From Lachnospiraceae bacterium (GTDB lineage: Bacteria; Bacillota; Clostridia; Lachnospirales; Lachnospiraceae), in the NCBI GenBank assembly GCA_017469945.1, contig JAFUFI010000011.1:1-62491 (forward strand): DNA of 62,491 bases, read 5' to 3'. The notes under the pieces are model-generated. The model searched no databases. It had not been told where the DNA came from and saw only the letters and a list, made by a program, of their open reading frames with translations. The translations under genes were made by a program, and so were the position numbers. Below are positions 8,579 through 17,132 of this stretch, in pieces. The first letter of the stretch is position 1. Each line of letters begins with the position of its first letter.

Positions 8579-9475
8579 TCAGCGCTTACTCTTGTTTCTC
8601 ACAAGAAGATTGATCACAGTAATGGTAAGTACTATGGAGAAAAGTATTATCGCAGCCGCAGATGCGTAAGAAGGGTATCCGCCGCTGTCTCCGTAAAGCA
8701 TATCGTACACATATCCCACGATCGTATTCATCTCGGCAACGTTCAAATTGGTTCCAAAGAGGGCAACCGCGTCCGAGTAGGCTTTAAACGCTCCGATGAA
8801 GCCTGTGATAACAAGGTAAAAGATCATCGGCGAGATCATAGGAAGTGTGATCCTGAAAAATATTCTTGTATTGGAAGTTCCGTCAACTCTTGCCGCGCTG
8901 TAATAAATAGGGTTTACACTTGCAAGAGAGCTTGTAAGCACAAGTACTTTAAAAGGCATAACGATCCAGATCGTATAGATACAAAGAACCATCATCTTTG
9001 CCCAGTACGGTCCCTCGATAAAATCAACACTCTTTCCGCCGAATGCGGTTATGAGCAGATTTATCATACCGTCAGTATAGGCGGTCTTTTTAAAAAGGAT
9101 CATAAATACAAGACCCACTGCCAAAGTATTTGTTACATAGGGCAGAAAATACACGGTCTGAAAAAGTTCCTTGAGCTTTGTTATCTTGTTAAGTCCAAGG
9201 GAAATAAGAAGCGAAAGAACGGTGGATACGGGTACCGTTATCGCAACCAAAATAAGTGTATTCTTAAGAGCCTGCAAAAAGTAAGGATCGTGAAGCACAT
9301 AAGAATAATTGTACAATCCCGTTCCGAAAGAAGTCTGGGATGCGGAATTATAGCCTTCCTCAAAGGAGTAGATAAATACATCGATAAGAGGATATACCAT
9401 AAATACTCCGAGAAACAAAACTGCCGGGAGCAGATACAGCCAGGCTTTTAAATTGCTTTTAAACGTAGATTCCAT
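8579..9475 (-). CDS. Sugar ABC transporter permease (MalF/UgpA type)
   Basis: A 298-residue permease with six likely membrane segments and the docking loop AARVDGTSNTRIFFRITLPMI near residue 205. I start at the ATG ending at 9475 (MESTFKSNLKAW), which lies 13 bases after the stop of the ATPase gene; a longer frame would overlap that gene and add a poorly conserved-looking stretch. No strong ribosome binding site precedes the ATG, so translation may depend on coupling. It forms a heterodimer with the next permease in the operon, judged from family knowledge. Confidence 0.9.
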   Translation of the reverse strand: MESTFKSNLKAWLYLLPAVLFLGVFMVYPLIDVFIYSFEEGYNSASQTSFGTGLYNYSYVLHDPYFLQALKNTLILVAITVPVSTVLSLLISLGLNKITKLKELFQTVYFLPYVTNTLAVGLVFMILFKKTAYTDGMINLLITAFGGKSVDFIEGPYWAKMMVLCIYTIWIVMPFKVLVLTSSLASVNPIYYSAARVDGTSNTRIFFRITLPMISPMIFYLVITGFIGAFKAYSDAVALFGTNLNVAEMNTIVGYVYDMLYGDSGGYPSYASAAAIILFSIVLTITVINLLVRNKSKR

Positions 9476-9488
9476 AATGACACCAAAA

Positions 9489-10580
9489 CTATTTAAGTCT
9501 CTTCTCAGTAGTTTTATCAAAAATAAATACCTTTTTGGGATTCAGATTAAATCTGACTTTAGAAAGACCCGTATCAAGACTAATGTCCGAGCTTATGATT
9601 GCTCTGATATCTGCATTAAGGCTCTTTGTATGATGAGCTATAACGCTTACGTCCCTGCCCATAACCTCGATTCTTTCAAGGTCTAAAGATAAAACTCCGT
9701 CACTTTCAGCTTTAAATCCTTCGGGGCGAACCGTTACGTATACATCACCGTCGGTTAATCCTTCCGCTGATAAAACATCTTCCTCTCCGATATAGACTCT
9801 TCCATTTTTAACCCTGCCCTCAAAGACATTGATGGGCGGAGTTCCGAGGAATTTGGCAACGAAAAGATTTTCGGGACTGTCATATACTTCCTGCGGCGCG
9901 CCGATCTGGTTTACGACTCCGTCCTTCATAACGACGATAAGGTCACAGATGCTCATGGCCTCTTCCTGGTCGTGGGTAACGAAAATTGTTGTAATACCTG
10001 TTTCTTTTTGGATCCTTCTTATCTCTTCTCTTGTCTGGAGCCTTAATCTTGCATCAAGATTTGATAAAGGCTCATCAAGCAAAAGGACCTTAGGCATCTT
10101 TACAAGAGCTCTTGCGATGGCAACTCTTTGCTGCTGACCGCCGGAAAGCTCGGAGGGCTTTCTTTGCATAAGGCCATCTATCTGAACCAGTTTTGCCACG
10201 TTCAGAGCCGCGGTCTCCATCTGCTGTTTTGACATCTTTGCATCGCCCTTAAGATTCTGCAAAGGGAATAATATATTTTGTCTTACGGTAAGGTGCGGAT
10301 ATAATGCATAGTTCTGAAAAACAAGTCCGATCCCTCTGTTTTCCGGAGGAAGCTTTGTAACATCATCCTCGCCAAAAAATATCTGTCCGCTTGTAGGTTT
10401 TTCAAGTCCGCTTATAAGGTTAAGCGTTGTACTCTTTCCGCATCCGGAAGGACCGAGCAGTCCGATAAGCTTTCCGTCGGGAATTGTGAAATCAAAATCA
10501 TTAACGGCAATAACATCTTCCGGGTGTTTTTTGTCCCTGGAAGGAAATCTTTTGGTAAGATTTTTCAGAACGACTTTCAT
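9489..10580 (-). CDS. Sugar ABC transporter ATP-binding protein (UgpC/MsmK type)
   Basis: A 363-residue ATPase. Walker A GPSGCGKST is near residue 43, the Q-loop region VFQNYALYPHLTVRQN near 88, the signature LSGGQQQRVAIARAL near 143, Walker B VLLLDEP near 165, and the switch histidine in VTHDQEEAM. A TOBE-type regulatory domain occupies the C-terminal third (INVFEGRVKNGRVYIGEE and later). It is unusual for CUT1 operons in Firmicutes to carry their own ATPase, since many share one multitask MsmX-like subunit. Here it lies between the cNMP-like gene and the two permeases, so it is probably dedicated, or it may serve other importers in the cell such as the one at 37-40.7 kb. Confidence 0.95.
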   Translation of the reverse strand: MKVVLKNLTKRFPSRDKKHPEDVIAVNDFDFTIPDGKLIGLLGPSGCGKSTTLNLISGLEKPTSGQIFFGEDDVTKLPPENRGIGLVFQNYALYPHLTVRQNILFPLQNLKGDAKMSKQQMETAALNVAKLVQIDGLMQRKPSELSGGQQQRVAIARALVKMPKVLLLDEPLSNLDARLRLQTREEIRRIQKETGITTIFVTHDQEEAMSICDLIVVMKDGVVNQIGAPQEVYDSPENLFVAKFLGTPPINVFEGRVKNGRVYIGEEDVLSAEGLTDGDVYVTVRPEGFKAESDGVLSLDLERIEVMGRDVSVIAHHTKSLNADIRAIISSDISLDTGLSKVRFNLNPKKVFIFDKTTEKRLK

Positions 10581-10602
10581 TTAGGTAACTCCTGTAAAGT
10601 AT

Positions 10603-12846
10603 TTATGCCTTGAGATAATCCATCTCCATGTTAAGTTCCATCGGAACGCTGCTTCCGGTGTTCTTAACCTTTTGAATAAGAACTTCCATACGATGGATTT
10701 TCTGTGCCTGCTTTCTGTCGTAATATTCCAAAACCTCTTTGAAAGTAGGATTTGCCGAAAGCGCAGCCCTGGTTTTTGCAGGGAAAGGACAGTATTTCGA
10801 GAGGATTCCTCTGGAAACTTTATTGAGTCTGGGCGATCCTTCACTCTCGTAGGCAACCCAGATCATATAATCCATAACAAACATCTCTTTATAGCTGTTT
10901 TTAGCTCTTTGAAGCGACAGCTTAACTCTCTCTTTCGCCTCAGCGGAGAGCTCATGATTCTTGCGGTAGAACTGCGCATAATCAAAGAATTCGCTGGTAA
11001 GGGAAGGATCCGAAACATCGTTCCACCTAGCGCCCTGAACCCTCTTGCACATCTCCCATCTGTAATCTCCGCACATATGTAAAACCTGGGCTTTCATATC
11101 CTCCAAGTCAAACACGGGAAGAAGGAACCTGGCATGAGTATTTCTCACGCGTCCCTGAATCTCCTGCCACATCTGACCTCTCGTTCCGACATTGGGAAGA
11201 AGGATTATATCCGGCAAAACTTCGGTTCCTATATACTCTCCTTTGATTCCTATAGCCTCGTTGGAATACAGATTGTCCCTGTAGAAGAGCTGGAAATCAA
11301 TGGATCTGATGTTTTCAATAACAGCCGTAGCAAGTCCTGATGTAACAAGGTTATCGGAAAGCTTTCTCACAACATTCACACTGTTAAACACAGGACAGAA
11401 TATCGTTATAAGTCCGAAGGTAACTTTGTTCGCGGACATAAACATATTCTTAAGCTCGTACTTAACCATAGCCACACGGTCATTCATAAGCTTTTTTTCT
11501 TCTTCGGCCGTAATCTGGTTTTTAACCTTACGCTCGTGTACGTAGGCTTCATAATCCACATCGAACTCGTTTTTGCTGGGGAGCCTTTCTCCGGAGTAAA
11601 TAGCCTCAAGCCACTCAAAGAAATTAAACACTCCCTTTGAAGGATCGGTATACCCGCTTCCCGCCTTTTCGTAAAGATACATAAGGTCACTCTTTGTACA
11701 GAGCTCTTCGTCCATATATCCGAATTCAAGGAACATTCTGACGGGCTTGGGGGGAACCTTAAATCCTGTCAAAACCTTTAAAGCAACCGCTTCATAAATC
11801 TTGTAGAAGTAGTTTGAAATATCAAGTCTTATATGTCTTGCGGCATCATCCTGGCTTCTAGGATCCGAGAGATTTCTGTAGGAAATGATAAGTGATTTAA
11901 AGTCGTTATGAGTCTTTTCATCAACTTCCGCGTAATCGAGAATCTTGTCAACGGAATCTTCAAGCTCTGCAAATATAGCAGCCTCATCTTCGCTGTTGTC
12001 TGCCTTAAGCTTTGTGCGCTCAACCTTCATATCAAAAGCTGAAGTACGCTCAAAGTATCTGTTGGGATTGATATAATTCTTCTTGTTAAGGAACTCTTCC
12101 AAAGAGCGGATCTTTGAAAGAATACTGTCTGATACAGAAGCAAAGGCGGTATTTAAGAAGCTTCCCGTAAGGATACCGTAAAGGTCGCTTGACTCGTCCT
12201 CTAAGAGAAGCTGGCCGATTTCCGAAAGATAAATAAATACCTTTTTGGCGCCTAAGGTTATACCTCTTGCATCCCTTGCCATCTTTTGAATAAAGATATC
12301 AAGAAACTCCGGCGAAACTTTTCTTCCGTCGGAAATAAGATTCGAAAGCTCGGTATAATATCCGCTTAAACTGTCGCTTACTCCGGAGTCGTCAATAAAT
12401 CTGCCCTTTCTTTCAAGCTCTGAAAAAGGAGCGGGCGCAGTTCCCACCTTGGCGCAAAGATCGGTATAAAACTTATATGTATCCTCAGCGAGTGAATATA
12501 GTTCATCCGTATCTTCTCTGACAAGCATATACTGAGAAACACACTCAAGTATCTGCCTGATTGAGCTTCTGTAAAGATATGCAGAGAAATCATTCTTTTT
12601 CTCAAGCATTGAATATAAACTTTCGGCGGGTATGGGAATCAAAGTAGTATCCGTAACAGCCATATAGTTTAAAAAATGAGCATAAAAGCCCACTTCAAGC
12701 GCTCCGATCACATCTCCCTTTGAAAGAGAGATCCTGATGCCCGGAGCCTGAGCTGAAACGGTACCTTCTGAAATAAGATAAAGCTCATCGTTGTTGGATG
12801 CCGAGCCGGCAATGATATCGTTTTGCAAGACATTTTTAGAAGCCAT
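10603..12846 (-). CDS. Cyclic-nucleotide-binding-like protein with large uncharacterised domain
   Basis: A 747-residue cytosolic protein and first gene of the transporter operon. Residues 1-125 resemble a cNMP-binding (Crp-like) beta-barrel: ELYLISEGTVSAQAPGIRISLSKGDVIGALEV followed by LIPIPAESLYSML and a helix. The remaining 600 residues are mostly helical and I recognise no family. A segment at 500-610 (LITIFCPVFNSVNVVRKLSDNLVTSG, DIILLPNVGTRGQMWQEIQG) looks alpha/beta. No DNA-binding, GGDEF or kinase motif is evident. Linkage to a sugar importer and a c-di-GMP phosphodiesterase suggests a signalling or scaffold role, which is inference. Ribosome binding site AAAGGA precedes the ATG. Confidence 0.65.
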   Translation of the reverse strand: MASKNVLQNDIIAGSASNNDELYLISEGTVSAQAPGIRISLSKGDVIGALEVGFYAHFLNYMAVTDTTLIPIPAESLYSMLEKKNDFSAYLYRSSIRQILECVSQYMLVREDTDELYSLAEDTYKFYTDLCAKVGTAPAPFSELERKGRFIDDSGVSDSLSGYYTELSNLISDGRKVSPEFLDIFIQKMARDARGITLGAKKVFIYLSEIGQLLLEDESSDLYGILTGSFLNTAFASVSDSILSKIRSLEEFLNKKNYINPNRYFERTSAFDMKVERTKLKADNSEDEAAIFAELEDSVDKILDYAEVDEKTHNDFKSLIISYRNLSDPRSQDDAARHIRLDISNYFYKIYEAVALKVLTGFKVPPKPVRMFLEFGYMDEELCTKSDLMYLYEKAGSGYTDPSKGVFNFFEWLEAIYSGERLPSKNEFDVDYEAYVHERKVKNQITAEEEKKLMNDRVAMVKYELKNMFMSANKVTFGLITIFCPVFNSVNVVRKLSDNLVTSGLATAVIENIRSIDFQLFYRDNLYSNEAIGIKGEYIGTEVLPDIILLPNVGTRGQMWQEIQGRVRNTHARFLLPVFDLEDMKAQVLHMCGDYRWEMCKRVQGARWNDVSDPSLTSEFFDYAQFYRKNHELSAEAKERVKLSLQRAKNSYKEMFVMDYMIWVAYESEGSPRLNKVSRGILSKYCPFPAKTRAALSANPTFKEVLEYYDRKQAQKIHRMEVLIQKVKNTGSSVPMELNMEMDYLKA

Positions 12847-12922
12847 AATCCATTCCTTTTAAGCGAATAGGTAAACCTTTGAACGTTTCGGGAAAGTGAT
12901 TTAACACCCTCATATATTCAAA

Positions 12923-12951
12923 AAGCCCAAGTGTCTTAAACACTTGGGCTT
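12923..12951 (-). terminator. Terminator of the uxaB-uxaA-uxaC-kdgK operon
   Basis: A perfect 12-bp stem (core AGCCCAAGTGT with ACACTTGGGCT, loop CTTAA) followed on the minus strand by TTTT. It separates kdgK from the transporter operon downstream, so the two operons are transcribed separately. Confidence 0.85.
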
Positions 12952-12997
12952 ATGACTATTTTATAATACTACTAAATAAATAAAATATCAAACGTAA

Positions 12998-14095
12998 TTA
13001 TCTCTGTACGCGAGCACCTGCGCCACCCATAAGAGCTTCAACTTCTTTCTTGGAAGCCATGGTAGTATCACCGGGTGTTGTCATAGCAAGAGCACCGTGT
13101 GCAGCACCGTATTCAACGGCAAGCTTTGCATCACCTGTTGTCATAAGACCGTAAACAAGTCCTGAAGCGAATGAATCTCCTCCGCCAACACGGTCCATGA
13201 TCTCAAGTCCGTCATACTGCTTAGCCTTGTAGATCTCTCCGTCTGCCCAGCAGATAGCGCTCCAGTCGTTAACGGTAGCGGTCTTAACCTGACGAAGGGT
13301 GGTAGCTACAGCCTTAAAGTTAGGATAGGTCTTTGCAGCTTCGTTGATCATCTTCTTGTATCCGTCAAGGTTAAGAGTCTTAAGATTTGCGTCGTTTCCT
13401 TCGATCTCAAATCCGAGGCATGCGGTGAAGTCTTCCTCGTTTCCGATCATAACGTCAACGTACTTGGCGATCTCTTTGTTAACTTCCTGAGCCTTAGCCT
13501 GTCCGCCGATAGCACTCCACATTGAAGGACGATAGTTAAGATCGTAAGAAACTACGGTTCCGTACTTCTTAGCGGTCTTGATGGCAGCAAGTACGGTCTC
13601 GCAAGACTGCTCTGAAAGAGCCGCATAGATTCCGCCGGTGTGAAGCCATCTGACGCCGAGCTCACCAAAGATATGATCGAAATCAAAATCAGCGGGAGTA
13701 GCCTTTGAAATAGCGGTGTTTGCTCTGTCTGAACATCCAACGGCGCCTCTGATACCGAATCCGCGCTCTGTAAAGTTAAGACCGTTTCTGCAAACGCGTC
13801 CGATTCCGTCGGTAGGCATCCACTTGATAAGAGAAGTATCAACACCGCCCTGAAGGATGAAATCCTCCATAAGCTTACCGATCTCGTTATCGGCAAAAGC
13901 TGTGATGACACCGGTCTTTAAACCGAAGCATCTGCGGAGTCCTCTTACTACATTATACTCTCCGCCGCCTTCCCATGCTCTGAAAGAGCGGGCTGTACGA
14001 ATTCTTCCCTCGCCGGGATCGAGTCTGAGCATTACTTCACCGAGAGATACGGCGTCATACATGCATTCATTTGCGGGTCTTAAATTTAAATCCAT
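12998..14095 (-). CDS. 2-keto-3-deoxygluconate kinase (PfkB family)
   Basis: A 365-residue PfkB-family sugar kinase. The N-terminal substrate-binding segment SLGEVMLRLDPGEGRIRTA and EGGGEYNVVRGLRR matches KDG kinases, and the C-terminal signature DRVGGGDSFASGLVYG carries the catalytic Asp. It would phosphorylate KDG to KDPG in the cytosol, the step shared by the galacturonate and unsaturated-uronate routes, ahead of the aldolase at 43.3 kb. It is the last gene after uxaB, uxaA and uxaC, with AGGAG before its start. Other PfkB sugars are possible from sequence alone, but the context makes KDG by far the best choice. Confidence 0.88.
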   Translation of the reverse strand: MDLNLRPANECMYDAVSLGEVMLRLDPGEGRIRTARSFRAWEGGGEYNVVRGLRRCFGLKTGVITAFADNEIGKLMEDFILQGGVDTSLIKWMPTDGIGRVCRNGLNFTERGFGIRGAVGCSDRANTAISKATPADFDFDHIFGELGVRWLHTGGIYAALSEQSCETVLAAIKTAKKYGTVVSYDLNYRPSMWSAIGGQAKAQEVNKEIAKYVDVMIGNEEDFTACLGFEIEGNDANLKTLNLDGYKKMINEAAKTYPNFKAVATTLRQVKTATVNDWSAICWADGEIYKAKQYDGLEIMDRVGGGDSFASGLVYGLMTTGDAKLAVEYGAAHGALAMTTPGDTTMASKKEVEALMGGAGARVQR

Positions 14096-14137
14096 TTTGT
14101 TTCTCCTTTAATAAAATTCAGATATATATAATCAGAT

Positions 14138-15556
14138 TTATCTTGTCTTAAGCATATCAAACTTAAAGTATCTTACAGCGTTGTTAAATGATATGTTCTT
14201 AACGATTTCTCCAAGGATGTCGTAATCCTCGGGGAACTCTCCGTTGTCAACCCAGTTACCTAAAAGGTTGCAGAGGATACGTCTGAAGTATTCATGACGT
14301 GTGTATGAAAGGAAGCTTCTTGAATCGGTAAGCATTCCCACAAATCCGGAAAGATTTCCGAGGTTTGCAAGGGAAGTCATCTGATCTTGCATACCTACTT
14401 TATGGTCATTGAACCACCATGCACTTCCCTGCTGAATCTTGGCAACAGCGTCGGAATTCTGGAAGCATCCGAGGATGGTTCCGATGGCCTGGTTGTCGTT
14501 AGGATTAAGGCTGTAAAGGATTGTTCTGGGAAGAGAATCCTTTTCGATAAGATTGTTTAAAAAGTCAGCGGTCTGAGCTGAAGGAGCATAGTTATTGATG
14601 CAATCATATCCGGTATCGGGACCGAGCTTTGCATACATAACCTTATTGTTGTCTCTCTTACATCCATAGTGAAGCTGCATAACCCATCCGCGCTTTGTAT
14701 ACTCGCCTGCAACAAAAGTCATAAATGCGGTCTTAAACTTCATCTCTTCGCTTCTGGAAACAGGATCCTTGACAAGGGCTTTTCTAAAGATTGCCTCAAG
14801 CTCGTCATCGGAAGCGCTCTCAAACATAACATACTCAAGAGCATGGTCGGAAACGTTGCATCCGTTCTCCGCAAAGAAATCCATTCTCTTAACAAGGGCT
14901 TCCTTTAAGTCCGCAAAAGAACGAATTGTTACACCGCTTACTTCAGATAGCTTTTTGATATATTCAGCATAATCAGGCTTTTCAAGGTTCATCGCCTTGT
15001 CGGGTCTCCATGCGGGAAGAACAGTTACATCAAAGCTCTTGTCTTCCTTGATTACGCGGTGCCACTCAAGGCTGTCAACAGGATCGTCAGTTGTGCAGAT
15101 AAGTTCAACGCCTGACTGTTTGATGATGTTTCTGACCGACATTGAAGGCTCGGCAAGCTTTTTGTTGCAAAGCTCCCAAACTTCCTCAGCAGTCTTTGAA
15201 GAAAGAGCGCCGTGATATCCAAAATATCTCTGAAGCTCAAGATGTGACCAATGATAAAGAGGATTACCGATAGCCTTTCCGAGGCACTCAGCCCACTTTA
15301 AGAATTTCTCCTTGTCGGAAGCTTCTCCGGTAATATAATACTCGTCTACACCGCAGGATCTCATAAAGCGCCACTTGTAGTGATCGCCTCCGAGCCAAAC
15401 CTGAGTAATATTCTCAAACTGTCTGTCCTGGGCAATCTCCTGTGGATTGATATGGCAGTGGTAGTCGAGAACGGGCATTTTTTCTGCATAATCATGAAAA
15501 AGCTTTTTAGCTACATCTGTCTGAAGCAGAAAATCTTCATCCATAAATGCCTTCAT
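14138..15556 (-). CDS. Glucuronate/galacturonate isomerase
   Basis: A 472-residue uronate isomerase (UxaC family, about 470 residues). The metal-binding motif LDYHCHINP is near residue 38, followed by the family block FENITQVWLGGDHYKWRFMR. It converts D-galacturonate to D-tagaturonate in the cytosol. I start at the ATG ending at 15556 because GGAG lies eight bases upstream; another ATG two codons earlier sits too close to that site. The gene lies between uxaA and kdgK in one operon. Confidence 0.95.
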   Translation of the reverse strand: MKAFMDEDFLLQTDVAKKLFHDYAEKMPVLDYHCHINPQEIAQDRQFENITQVWLGGDHYKWRFMRSCGVDEYYITGEASDKEKFLKWAECLGKAIGNPLYHWSHLELQRYFGYHGALSSKTAEEVWELCNKKLAEPSMSVRNIIKQSGVELICTTDDPVDSLEWHRVIKEDKSFDVTVLPAWRPDKAMNLEKPDYAEYIKKLSEVSGVTIRSFADLKEALVKRMDFFAENGCNVSDHALEYVMFESASDDELEAIFRKALVKDPVSRSEEMKFKTAFMTFVAGEYTKRGWVMQLHYGCKRDNNKVMYAKLGPDTGYDCINNYAPSAQTADFLNNLIEKDSLPRTILYSLNPNDNQAIGTILGCFQNSDAVAKIQQGSAWWFNDHKVGMQDQMTSLANLGNLSGFVGMLTDSRSFLSYTRHEYFRRILCNLLGNWVDNGEFPEDYDILGEIVKNISFNNAVRYFKFDMLKTR

Positions 15557-15608
15557 TTTCATTTCTCCTCTCTTATTTAACACTATATAGGCTTTTAGCC
15601 TTTAACGC

Positions 15609-17099
15609 TTAAAGCGTAACTCCCTTTTTAAAGATCGCCATGTCATGGAAACCGGCTTTTTCGGAAGCGACCTTTTCTCCGGATGCGACTTTGATAACAA
15701 AATCAAAGAAACGTTTTGAAGTCTCATCCATATCCTCATCCTCCACAAGTACTCCTGCGTTAAAGTCGATCCAATTGCTCTTTTTAGAAGCGAGGCGTGA
15801 GTTTGTGGAGATTTTCATAGTAGGTACGGGGCAGGCAAAAGGCGTACCGCGACCTGTGGTAAACAAAACAATATGCGCTCCGCTGGCAGCAAGGGCCGTA
15901 GCCGCGACAAGATCGTTGCCGGGAGCGGAAAGAAGGTTAAGTCCCGGAGTACTTACCTGCTCGCTGTACTTAAGAACTCCCTTTACAGGGCTGCTTCCCG
16001 ACTTTTGGGTGCATCCCAAGGACTTATCCTCAAGGGTAGAAATACCACCCTTTTTATTACCCGGTGAAGGGTTCTCGTAAATTGTCTGGTTATTGTCTTT
16101 AAAGTACTGTTTAAAGTCGTTGATAAGGCTGACCGTCTTATCAAAAAGCTCTCTGTTTTCACAGCGGTTCATAAGGATCGTTTCGGCTCCGAACATCTCG
16201 GGAACCTCTGTAAGGATCGTCGTGCCGCCCATAGAAGTAAGCATATCGGAGAACTTTCCTACAAGGGGATTTGCAGTAATTCCGGAGAATCCATCGCTTC
16301 CTCCACACTTCATTCCGATTATCAGCTTAGAAGCTGGGATCGGTTCTCTTGAAAAGCCCGATGCATACTCAATAAGCTCCCTGACAAGCTCTGCAGCATC
16401 TTCCATCTCATCATCGGATTCCTGACAGACAAGGAACTTTACTCTGTCTTTATTGTAATCCCCGATATAGGATTTCAGTACATCGATATTACTGTTTTCA
16501 CATCCTAGCCCAAGGACAAGTACGCCGCCTGCGTTGGGATGGTTTATAAGATCGGCAAGGATCTCTCTGGTATTTTCCTGATCGTCGCCCATCTGAGAGC
16601 ATCCGTAAGGATGAGGGAAAGCGATGACTTCCTCAACTCTCGATCTGATAATATCGCTCATACCGGCAAGCTCGGCATTTGCCTTGTTTGCAATTGCCGT
16701 AGCGATATTGTTTACACATCCGACGGTAGGTATGATCCAGATTTCGTTTCTTACGGCTACCTTTCCGTCGGGCCTTTTGTATCCCATAAAGGTAACTTCC
16801 GTAGATCTCTTTACAGGAACGCTAACAGGCTCGTAGGTATAATCAAGAATCTCGCCGAGAGCCGTTCCAAGATTGTGGGTGTGGATCCACTCTCCGGCCT
16901 TAATATCCTCTTTTGCGTTTCCGATCCTGTAGCCGTACTTGATAACAGGCTCTCCTTTTTTTATATCCTTAAGAGCCATTTTATGTCCGGCAGGGATCTC
17001 GCTTACAGCGCTTACCCCCTCTAAAGTCATACCGGTGGTAATATCGCTCAAAGCTACAACAACATTATCATTTTCATTAATTTTTATGTATGTTTTCAT
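15609..17099 (-). CDS. Altronate dehydratase
   Basis: A 496-residue full-length altronate dehydratase of the UxaA type. An N-terminal SAF-like domain (residues 1-90) is followed by the main domain, with conserved stretches NEIWIIPTVGCVNN, FPHPYGCSQMGDD, LGLGCENSN, GMKCGGSDGFSG and GRGTPFACPVPTMKIS. The conserved cysteines in these blocks are likely iron ligands. It converts D-altronate to KDG. The gene lies 33 bases after uxaB and before uxaC, with GAGGAAG before its start. No truncation or missing motif is evident. Confidence 0.95.
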   Translation of the reverse strand: MKTYIKINENDNVVVALSDITTGMTLEGVSAVSEIPAGHKMALKDIKKGEPVIKYGYRIGNAKEDIKAGEWIHTHNLGTALGEILDYTYEPVSVPVKRSTEVTFMGYKRPDGKVAVRNEIWIIPTVGCVNNIATAIANKANAELAGMSDIIRSRVEEVIAFPHPYGCSQMGDDQENTREILADLINHPNAGGVLVLGLGCENSNIDVLKSYIGDYNKDRVKFLVCQESDDEMEDAAELVRELIEYASGFSREPIPASKLIIGMKCGGSDGFSGITANPLVGKFSDMLTSMGGTTILTEVPEMFGAETILMNRCENRELFDKTVSLINDFKQYFKDNNQTIYENPSPGNKKGGISTLEDKSLGCTQKSGSSPVKGVLKYSEQVSTPGLNLLSAPGNDLVAATALAASGAHIVLFTTGRGTPFACPVPTMKISTNSRLASKKSNWIDFNAGVLVEDEDMDETSKRFFDFVIKVASGEKVASEKAGFHDMAIFKKGVTL

Positions 17100-17132
17100 T
17101 TATCTTCCTCAAAAAAGGATAATCAGTTTGAC

